A stretch of DNA of 23,878 nt from Clostridia bacterium. GTDB lineage: Bacteria; Bacillota; Clostridia; TANB77; CAG-508. Below, one piece after another: positions 15,882 to 22,492 of this stretch (the stretch's first letter is position 1; the number at the start of each line of letters is the position of its first letter). The notes beneath the pieces are model-generated. The model was given only the letters and a program-made list of their open reading frames with translations, searched no databases and was not told the DNA's origin. The stretch covers positions 1 to 23,878 of the forward strand of contig CAAEBO010000002.1 in assembly GCA_900754085.1 (NCBI GenBank), written 5' to 3'. A program made the position numbers and the translations under genes.

Positions 15882-15885
15882 TCCC

Positions 15886-16209
15886 TTATTCAAGGTCCTG
15901 TTTTACTTTTTCAAAAATTATCTTTTCTCCCTCTAACTTTGCTTCTACAGTTGAACTCGGTTTCATATCCAATATTTCCAAAAATTCAATTGGAATAGAA
16001 ATAGTTCTGTTTCTGTTTAATCTACGAACCAATCCTATATAAGGTCTATTCTCTGCTGGTTCATTCCAATTAAATCTTTTGATTACCAAGTTGCCATATT
16101 CAATAGTAATTTCTACCTGTTGCTCTTCAAAAAGTCCTAACTCTTTGAAAAATGGCATTGGAATACGTACCCGTTTGTCTGTTCCTACTTTGCATTTGTA
16201 CTTTGTCAT
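15886..16209 (-). CDS. Tandem AbrB/SpoVT-type DNA-binding protein
   Basis: 107 residues made of two swapped-hairpin AbrB-like units in one chain. Unit 1 (about 1-50) holds VGTDKRVRIPMPFFKELG and the VEITIEYGNLVIKRF strands; unit 2 (about 60-103) repeats the plan with LNRNRTISIPIEFLEILD and VEAKLEGEKIIFEKV. AbrB-like proteins are usually dimers in which two such units form the DNA-binding barrel, so this chain may supply both halves. Role is probably transcriptional regulation, or an orphan antitoxin, though no toxin gene adjoins. ATG follows GGAGG at 8 nt. One Arg codon (in DKRVR) is CGG, rare here. Convergent with asnB, own promoter at 16269-16297. Confidence 0.85.
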   Translation of the reverse strand: MTKYKCKVGTDKRVRIPMPFFKELGLFEEQQVEITIEYGNLVIKRFNWNEPAENRPYIGLVRRLNRNRTISIPIEFLEILDMKPSSTVEAKLEGEKIIFEKVKQDLE

Positions 16210-16268
16210 AATTTTTTCCTCCTGTTTTAGAAAAGTTTTTGAAAAAATGTTAACGAGTTCTTATATCT

Positions 16269-16297
16269 ATTATATCATTATTTACATAATTTTTCAA
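16269..16297 (-). promoter_or_regulatory. Promoter of the AbrB-like gene
   Basis: On the minus strand TTGAAA (16297-16292), 17-bp spacer, perfect TATAAT (16274-16269). The leader is about 50 nt and contains GTTAAC and an A/T-rich stretch that could be an autoregulatory site, as AbrB proteins often bind their own promoters (inference). Confidence 0.75.
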
Positions 16298-16322
16298 TCA
16301 TTTTTACTTTACATTAACAAAT

Positions 16323-16892
16323 CTAGCTAATGTCTTTCCTTAACTTTTCTAATGCTATTCTTCTACTGCTAATATTATTTTTTTCGCTTTCATCTAATTC
16401 TGCTAATGTCCTTCCATCCTCCAGTTCAAATATTTCATCAAATCCAAAGCCATTCCTTCCTCTTGGCTTTTCTGCTATATATCCATTTAATATTCCTTTA
16501 TATATTTTCTCATTTCCATTTTCATCTACATATGCAATACATGTTATAAATTTAACTTTTCTATCCTCTTTGCTAATACCTTTTAATTTATTTATTAAAT
16601 AATTATTTCTTTCTTCTTGTGTTACTTCTTCTCCTAAAAATCTTGCTGTTTTTACTCCAGGGAAATTATTTAATACTTCTATACATATTCCACTATCATC
16701 TGCTATACTTGCTTTATTAGTTAATTTATGAATTTCTCTAGCCTTTTTTAAAGCATTTTCTTCGAATGTTTCACCATCTTCTTCTATTTCTATATCTATA
16801 TTCATTTCGTTTAAAGTTTTTATTTTTTTGCTTTTTAATATTTCTTTAATCTCTTTTACTTTTCCCTTGTTATTAGTTGCTAAAACAATCAT
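16323..16892 (-). CDS. rdgB: XTP/dITP diphosphatase (RdgB/HAM1 family)
   Basis: 189 residues. It hydrolyses ITP, dITP and XTP to monophosphates and keeps deaminated purines out of DNA and RNA. Recognisable signatures: the nucleotide-binding start MIVLATNNKGKVKEI, EEDGETFEENALKKA near 42, ADDSGICIEVL near 70 (catalytic Asp pair), PGVKTARF, GRNGFGFDEIF near 150 and the SSRRIALEKL end. ATG follows GGAG at 9 nt. Length is normal. It is 94 nt downstream of the hotdog thioesterase gene; I see only a weak promoter candidate in that gap, so cotranscription is possible. Confidence 0.95.
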   Translation of the reverse strand: MIVLATNNKGKVKEIKEILKSKKIKTLNEMNIDIEIEEDGETFEENALKKAREIHKLTNKASIADDSGICIEVLNNFPGVKTARFLGEEVTQEERNNYLINKLKGISKEDRKVKFITCIAYVDENGNEKIYKGILNGYIAEKPRGRNGFGFDEIFELEDGRTLAELDESEKNNISSRRIALEKLRKDIS

Positions 16893-16986
16893 ATATTTTT
16901 TCTCCTTCTATAGTAATATAGTTAAATCTCTAAATAATCATTTTCACAAACTTTATACATTAAGATTTTAAAGCCTGTTTACTATC

Positions 16987-17481
16987 CTATATTTCTTTTA
17001 CATCATCTTCTAGTAAATAGCACATTTCCTCGTGTATTTGCACATCTTCGCTTATTTTATTTACATCTAGTTTTATATATTTTATGGTTCCGTTTGCAAG
17101 AACATTTCCTTCTAAATCTAATATTTGTGAATCTACAACAAAAAATTTGCTATTTTCTTTTATAACAATACCTTTACCTATAATTTCTGTATTGTATGGC
17201 ACAGGTTTCCTATATTTAGTATCTAATGAAAGTGTAACTCCAAAACTTTCTTCTGTTCCTTCTTTTGCCCATAGTGCTCTTAGTCCCATCTCATCTAGCA
17301 TTGCAGTAATTAGTCCTCCATGCACTCTTCCAGGATAACTTTGGTGTTCTTCTCTATATTTAAATTTTGTCATCACACTTCCGTCTTCCATATTATAAAA
17401 TTGTGCTCTTAAACCATATTTATTATCCATACCACATATTGCACACATTCTACTATTTCTCTGTTTGCTTATTACTTTCAT
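16987..17481 (-). CDS. Hotdog-fold thioesterase, PaaI family
   Basis: 164 residues, a single hotdog domain. The signature RVHGGLITAMLDEMGLRAL (helix with the catalytic Asp/Glu region, near 57-75) is followed by TLSLDTKYRKPVPYNTE and VLANGTIKYIKL strands, as in acyl-CoA thioesterases of the PaaI/YigI type. An N-terminal extension has CAICG, a CxxC pair. The acyl substrate is unknown. I start at the ATG at 17481 because GGAG is 6 nt upstream; an in-frame TTG four codons earlier lies within that site. It follows the 148-residue gene by 20 nt, in the same direction. Confidence 0.85.
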   Translation of the reverse strand: MKVISKQRNSRMCAICGMDNKYGLRAQFYNMEDGSVMTKFKYREEHQSYPGRVHGGLITAMLDEMGLRALWAKEGTEESFGVTLSLDTKYRKPVPYNTEIIGKGIVIKENSKFFVVDSQILDLEGNVLANGTIKYIKLDVNKISEDVQIHEEMCYLLEDDVKEI

Positions 17482-17501
17482 TATTTTCTCCAATCTTTAT
17501 A

Positions 17502-17948
17502 TTAAAATTTTTTCTTCTTACTATAAACAGGGATTTTAAGGACCGTCCCCAAAATCCCGATTACATTTTTTTCCATTATAATTTCAAGAAAACAAAACCT
17601 TGAGTCTAAGCTTTTAAATGTTTTTTCTACCATAGCTGTTCCTTTTCTTAAGGCTAGCTGAACCCTTTTGTAAAATTCTTTGTTTACCTTTTCTTGAAAT
17701 TCATTCCAAGTTTCTATGTTGTCTTCCTGGATTTCACCTGCAATTTCTGAAAATGTTATTTTTCTTACATTTTCCTTTTTTGCAAATTTTCTTATCTTTT
17801 TGTTGTCAGATAAACCTATTAGTAGTATTAATGTCCGCTTTTTATCCATCTTTTTAAAATCTGGCTTTTTTTTGCATAAGTCCCCTTCTTTTGCTGCTAC
17901 TGGAAATAGATCCACATACTTATTCTGAGTAAATTGTTCTTTTTCCAT
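17502..17948 (-). CDS. Protein of unknown function whose C-terminus is encoded by a REP-like palindrome
   Basis: 148 residues, soluble, rich in Lys/Glu, with a beta-like TLILLIGLS segment (about 39-47) and a long helical part (about 70-115, EIAGEIQEDNIETWNEF to KGTAMVEKTF). I do not recognise the family. One Arg codon (DKKRT) is CGG, otherwise absent from the core genes here. The last 20 or so residues (NVIGILGTVLKIPVYSK) are encoded by the palindrome at 17530-17558 and are probably not ancestral. ATG follows GGAGG at 8 nt, so translation is likely. 20 nt upstream of the thioesterase gene; roughly 100 nt after tcdA. Confidence 0.65.
   Translation of the reverse strand: MEKEQFTQNKYVDLFPVAAKEGDLCKKKPDFKKMDKKRTLILLIGLSDNKKIRKFAKKENVRKITFSEIAGEIQEDNIETWNEFQEKVNKEFYKRVQLALRKGTAMVEKTFKSLDSRFCFLEIIMEKNVIGILGTVLKIPVYSKKKKF
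17530..17558. repeat. REP-like palindrome with GGACCGTCC core
   Basis: 29-bp imperfect palindrome: GGGATTTT/AAAATCCC arms (17530-17537 and 17551-17558), a 2-base mismatch, then a GGA/TCC inner stem around CCG. Palindromes with GGGGACGGTCC-type cores are dispersed in many Firmicute genomes as REP-like, probably transposase-mobilised, elements; that is recalled knowledge, and only one copy is visible here. Unusually, it lies inside an open reading frame. Confidence 0.55.
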
Positions 17949-18049
17949 ATTTTCTACCTCCTTGAAATATATTCACTTATAATTATAACATTTTTAATAT
18001 ATGCACTCAACTATTTATTAACATCATTAAAATTATCCGTATACATTTT

Positions 18050-18736
18050 TTACTTTTCTATTATATCTTTTACAACTTCTCCTGCTATAATTAACCCTGC
18101 AACAGAAGGTACAAACGATATACTTGCAGGGATCTTATAATCTCCATCTTTTGGTTTTACTGGTTCTTCTTTTGAATATATTACTTTTAATTTTTCTATT
18201 CCTCTTGTTCGTAATTCTTTTCTCATTACTTTTGCTAATGGACATACCGAAGTTTTGTATATATCTGCCACTTCAAATCTGGTTGGATCTAATTTATTTC
18301 CTGTTCCCATTGCAGAAATTATTGGAATATTAAGTTTATTCGCATTACAAACTAATTCTATTTTACCTGTTACTGTGTCTATTGCATCAACTATATAATC
18401 TATAGAATTATTTATCAAATTACTTCCTGGTAAATAAAATTCTATAGATGTTTCTACATTCGCTTTAGGGTTTATTTCTAAAATTCTTTGTTTCATAATA
18501 TCTACTTTATTTTTACCTACTGTATTTATATTGGCATGTATTTGCCTATTTATATTTGTAATATCTATTGTATCATTATCCACTAATAAAAATTTTCCTA
18601 TTCCTGCTCTTGCTAATCCTTCTGTAACAAAAGAGCCAACTCCACCAATTCCAAAAATTGCAACTTTAGCTTTGGTTAATTTTTCTAAATTTTCTTTTCC
18701 AATTAGTCTTTCTTCTCTACTAAATTGTTTATCCAT
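18050..18736 (-). CDS. tcdA: tRNA threonylcarbamoyladenosine dehydratase (TcdA/CsdL)
   Basis: 228 residues, an E1/ThiF/MoeB-type ATP-binding protein that cyclises t6A37 of ANN-decoding tRNAs to ct6A. Order of features: FSREERLIGKENLEKL at the N-terminus typical of TcdA, the Rossmann nucleotide loop FGIGGVGSFVTEGLARAG (28-45), VDNDTIDITNINRQIH (53-68) with the Asn-Arg-Gln-Ile that binds ATP, then VDAIDTVTGKI, SAMGTGNKLDP and FVPSVAGLIIAGEV near the end. There is no zinc ribbon of ThiF/MoeB. ATG follows GGAG at 5 nt. It lies between the mutS terminator and the 148-residue gene. A weak TATAAT-type promoter may sit near 18823; probable rather than proven. Confidence 0.93.
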   Translation of the reverse strand: MDKQFSREERLIGKENLEKLTKAKVAIFGIGGVGSFVTEGLARAGIGKFLLVDNDTIDITNINRQIHANINTVGKNKVDIMKQRILEINPKANVETSIEFYLPGSNLINNSIDYIVDAIDTVTGKIELVCNANKLNIPIISAMGTGNKLDPTRFEVADIYKTSVCPLAKVMRKELRTRGIEKLKVIYSKEEPVKPKDGDYKIPASISFVPSVAGLIIAGEVVKDIIEK

Positions 18737-18841
18737 ATTTTCTCCTCATCTACTTAACATATATTCAGTTTTATTTACTTTTCCATATATTTATCTTTTA
18801 TTAAAATTTCCATCTTAATTATAACTCTTATTACATATTAT

Positions 18842-18874
18842 TAAAAGATGCAACAAAAAATTGTGCATCTTTTA
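18842..18874 (-). terminator. Terminator after mutS
   Basis: Perfect 11-bp stem (18842-18852 with 18864-18874, 11-base loop) about 55 nt after the mutS stop codon; the minus-strand end reads CTTTTAATAA, a modest T-run. It separates the miaB-mutS unit from tcdA. Confidence 0.6.
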
Positions 18875-18929
18875 GTTTTAGTAATATAAAATTATTTGCT
18901 GTTAAATTTGGCGTTTATTCTTATATTGT

Positions 18930-21542
18930 TTATCTCATTTTTTCCTTTATTTTCATTAATGTATTTAAAGCATCTATTGGTGTTAATGTATTTAGGTCTA
19001 TTTTATCAATTTCTTGAGCTATTTCTGCCAATTTATAATTGTATAAATCTAGTTGTCCTGCTTGTACTTGTTTGTTTTCTTTTTCCAATTTTTTATTTCC
19101 TAAAATACTCTTTCTTTCTAAACTTCTTAAAATTTCATTTGCTCTTTTTAATACATCTTTTGGAACTCCTGCTAAACGTGCTACATGAACACCATAGCTT
19201 TCATCTGTTCCTCCTCTTACAATTTTTCTTAAAAAAATTACATCTTCTCCTTTTTCCTTAACAGCTATTGAATAATTCTTTATTCCATCTAGTTTATCTT
19301 CTAATTCTATGAGTTCATGGTAATGTGTTGCAAATAAAGTCTTTGCCCCACATTTTGCTTTATCTGCTATATATTCAGCTACTGCCCATGCAATAGATAA
19401 TCCATCGTATGTAGATGTTCCTCTTCCTATTTCATCTAAGATTACTAAACTATTTTTAGTCGCTTCTTTTAAAATGTCTGCAACTTCCATCATTTCTACC
19501 ATAAAAGTACTTTGTCCCATACTTAGGTCATCAGATGCTCCAACTCTTGTAAAAATTTTATCTACAATACCTATATGAGCTTCTGTTGCTGGTACAAAAC
19601 TCCCTATTTGTGCCATTAGTGTTATTAATGCAACTTGCCTCATATATGTAGACTTACCGGCCATATTAGGTCCAGTTATAATAGATAGCCTATTTTCTTC
19701 ACCGTCCATATATGTGTCATTATCTATAAAACTTCCCATTGGAAGCATTTTTTCTATTACTGGATGTCTTCCTTCTTTTATTTCTATTTTTCCATTATCA
19801 TCCACTATAGGCATACAATAATTCATATCTTCTGCTACTGTTGCAAATGATGCTAAAACATCTAATGTTGCAATAATCATTGCAGATGTTTGAAGTCTTT
19901 TTACATTTTTGGCAATTTCTTGTCTTATCTTTGTAAAAGCTTCATATTCTAAATTTATAACTTTATCTTCTGCACCTAAAATTTGATTTTCTAATTCCTT
20001 TAACTCTTCAGTTATATATCTTTCACAATTAGTTAGTGTCTGTTTTCTTATATATCTATCTGGTACTTGGCTAAAGTTTGACTTAGTTACTTCTATATAA
20101 TATCCAAAAACTTTATTAAATCCTACTTTTAAATTTTTTATTCCTGTTTTTTCTTTTTCTGTAGCTTCTAATTGAATTAACCAATTTTTTCCTTCTGTGG
20201 TTGCTTTTTTTAGTTTATCTATTTCTTCGTCATACCCAATTTTTATTAATCCACCTTCTTTTACTGACATTGGTGGATCTTCCACTATAGAATTTTCTAT
20301 TAATTCATAAATATCTTTAAGTTCATCTAAATTATTATATAATTCTTGTAGCATATTAGAATTTGTATTTTTTAATACTGCTTTTACTTCTGGTAGCTTA
20401 GATAATGAATTTTTTAAAGATATCATATCTCTACCATTTGCATTTCCATATGATATTTTACCAGCTAATCTTTCTATATCATATACTTTTTTCAAGTTTT
20501 CTATTATGTCACCTTTTAATATTACATTCTCCTTTAATTCTTTAACTGCATTTAATCTTTTATTAATTTCATTAACTTCTATTAAAGGATCATTTATCCA
20601 TCTTCTTAAATGCCTTCCGCCCATTGATGTTGATGTTTTATCTAAAACCCATAAAAGCGTACCTTTTTTGCTTTTATCTCTCATTTTTTCTGTTAGCTCT
20701 AGGTTTCTTCTAGCATTAATATCTAAAGCCATATATCTAGTTGTATTATAAATTACTATTTTATTAATATGTTCTAAACTAGTTTTTTGTGTTTGCTTTA
20801 AATATTCTACTAAAGCATTTATGCTTGCTACAGAAAAAAGTCTTTTATCCATATCTTTTATGCTGTTATTATTAGTATCTACCACATTATAATTCTCTTC
20901 TATAGAATTTATATCTTCTGTAAAAAACTTATCATTAAATCTAGTAAAATATATTTCGAATCTTTCTTTTATTTTATTAATCTCTTCTGTGCTATTATAC
21001 ATCATGCTATTTACCACCAATTCTGCAGGTGAATATCTTGCAATTTCATCTAATACTAGTGGAAAATTATTGCTTTCTTTTATTTCTGTACTGTAAAAAT
21101 CACCTGTAGTTACATCACATACAGATATACCATAGTAAATTCCTTTTTTTACTATAGACATTATATAATTATTTTTCTTTTCTTCTAGCATATTAGATTC
21201 TATTACAGTACCAGGTGTTACAACACGAATTACACCTCTTTTTACTATTCCTTTTGCAGTCTTTGGATCTTCTAGTTGTTCACAAATTGCAACTTTATAA
21301 CCTTTTGATATTAGTTTTGATATATATAGTTCTGCTGCATGATGTGGTACTCCACACATTGGTGCTCTTTCTGCTTGTCCACAGTCTTTACCTGTTAAAG
21401 TTAATTCTAGTTCTCTAGATACAGTTATTGCATCATCAAAAAACATTTCATAAAAGTCACCTAATCTGTAAAAAAGTATACAGTCTTTATATTCTTCTTT
21501 TGTTTCGAGATATCTTTGCATCATTGGTGAATATTCTGCCAT
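18930..21542 (-). CDS. mutS: DNA mismatch repair protein MutS
   Basis: 870 residues, the normal length for MutS1. It recognises mismatches and recruits MutL. The mismatch-reading motif GDFYEMF (Phe30-x-Glu32) is intact in domain I; the connector, lever and clamp domains run to about 560; the ABC ATPase has Walker A GPNMAGKST (624-632), the Walker B/DEIGRGTS stretch at 703 onward, and FATHYHELIELE. The C-terminal tail (about 800-870) is the usual dimer/tetramer extension. AAGGA stands 7 nt before the ATG. It is third in the direction miaB, HTH protein, mutS. No mutL follows; a terminator lies downstream. Confidence 0.97.
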   Translation of the reverse strand: MAEYSPMMQRYLETKEEYKDCILFYRLGDFYEMFFDDAITVSRELELTLTGKDCGQAERAPMCGVPHHAAELYISKLISKGYKVAICEQLEDPKTAKGIVKRGVIRVVTPGTVIESNMLEEKKNNYIMSIVKKGIYYGISVCDVTTGDFYSTEIKESNNFPLVLDEIARYSPAELVVNSMMYNSTEEINKIKERFEIYFTRFNDKFFTEDINSIEENYNVVDTNNNSIKDMDKRLFSVASINALVEYLKQTQKTSLEHINKIVIYNTTRYMALDINARRNLELTEKMRDKSKKGTLLWVLDKTSTSMGGRHLRRWINDPLIEVNEINKRLNAVKELKENVILKGDIIENLKKVYDIERLAGKISYGNANGRDMISLKNSLSKLPEVKAVLKNTNSNMLQELYNNLDELKDIYELIENSIVEDPPMSVKEGGLIKIGYDEEIDKLKKATTEGKNWLIQLEATEKEKTGIKNLKVGFNKVFGYYIEVTKSNFSQVPDRYIRKQTLTNCERYITEELKELENQILGAEDKVINLEYEAFTKIRQEIAKNVKRLQTSAMIIATLDVLASFATVAEDMNYCMPIVDDNGKIEIKEGRHPVIEKMLPMGSFIDNDTYMDGEENRLSIITGPNMAGKSTYMRQVALITLMAQIGSFVPATEAHIGIVDKIFTRVGASDDLSMGQSTFMVEMMEVADILKEATKNSLVILDEIGRGTSTYDGLSIAWAVAEYIADKAKCGAKTLFATHYHELIELEDKLDGIKNYSIAVKEKGEDVIFLRKIVRGGTDESYGVHVARLAGVPKDVLKRANEILRSLERKSILGNKKLEKENKQVQAGQLDLYNYKLAEIAQEIDKIDLNTLTPIDALNTLMKIKEKMR

Positions 21543-21580
21543 TATATATTCCTTACCTTTCTAATTTTATTGTTGCTTCT

Positions 21581-22483
21581 TTATTTTCTTTCATCATCGC
21601 TGTCTTGCTTTTCTGTTAGTTTTTCATATCCTTCTACTGTTTTTCCTGCTCTTCTTATTGTACTAACAGAAACACCTAACTTCTTTGCCGCTTCTTGTTG
21701 ACTTAGTTTTGTATTTTCTACATCTTTTAATAATTTTTTCGCTTTTTCATATCTTATTTGTGCTTCTGTTTTTGGATTTCCAATAATAACTTCTTGATGT
21801 CCAAATGATCTTAAAGTTATGTCTATTAAGCCCCTTTCAAATTCTGAAAATAATTTTTCACATTTTTTCTTACTATTACCTTTGTATATTTGTCTGCTAG
21901 ATAATTCTTTAGCAATAAAATAAATTTCTTTATATTTCTCATTATTTTCTAGCTTTGCAAGTTCTCTACTTACTGTTCTTTTGGGAATATTATACATTTC
22001 TGCCATCTCTGTTTGGCTTGATTCATGTCTTATCATTTCTATAAATAAAGCTTTAAAATTTATATGTGAATAATTTCCAGACTTATTTGCTTCATAGCTT
22101 ATATATCTTTGTTTTAATTTTATATTGTTTGAAGCATTTATATATTCTACCATTCTTTCTTTAAAAGTTAAAGGATCTATAGTTTTATTTGTTTCTTTAA
22201 TAAACTGTTCTCTCGCTTTTGTCATGGTTTTAATTTCTCCACTTAAGAAATCTTTTACTATACTTTCAAATTTATCTTCTTCTATTTCTTTTTTTTGCAA
22301 TCTACTTTTATTTTCAACTAGAATTCTTTCTAGTTTTTTCATATTTTCGCTTCCTTCTGGAAAAATTTGCTTACACATTTCTACAAATGTATTTCTATTT
22401 ATTCCATATATTTTTTCACATTCGCGTATTGACTTTCCTTCTATAACTTCTTTAAACATCTCTTCGAATTTTAAAGCCTCCAT
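21581..22483 (-). CDS. Multi-helix-turn-helix protein of unknown function
   Basis: 300 residues, entirely soluble and helical. I see four HTH-like units: residues 6-40 (VIEGKSIRECEKIYGINRNT), 72-116 (longer, less certain), 143-178 (SSQTEMAEMYNIPKRTVSRE) and 246-285 (LSQQEAAKKLGVSVSTIRRA). Units 1 and 3 share an opening Phe-x-x-x-Phe/Met-x-Glu-Val/Met-Ile spacing, pointing to internal duplication. The last unit looks like a HTH_psq/resolvase or sigma-type HTH. There is no catalytic domain, so it is not a recombinase. GGAGG overlaps the miaB stop and stands 5 nt before the ATG; mutS follows after 38 nt. Probably a DNA-binding regulator or nucleoid-associated protein (inference). Confidence 0.8.
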   Translation of the reverse strand: MEALKFEEMFKEVIEGKSIRECEKIYGINRNTFVEMCKQIFPEGSENMKKLERILVENKSRLQKKEIEEDKFESIVKDFLSGEIKTMTKAREQFIKETNKTIDPLTFKERMVEYINASNNIKLKQRYISYEANKSGNYSHINFKALFIEMIRHESSQTEMAEMYNIPKRTVSRELAKLENNEKYKEIYFIAKELSSRQIYKGNSKKKCEKLFSEFERGLIDITLRSFGHQEVIIGNPKTEAQIRYEKAKKLLKDVENTKLSQQEAAKKLGVSVSTIRRAGKTVEGYEKLTEKQDSDDERK

Positions 22484-22492
22484 AAAAACCTC

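Noticed and set aside
18896..19261. Plus-strand open frames over mutS, pyk, spoIIP, rel and miaB
   Set aside because: They are rich in Leu/Phe/Ile/Tyr, lack ribosome binding sites and lie antisense to clear genes; they are shadows of AT-rich coding sequence.
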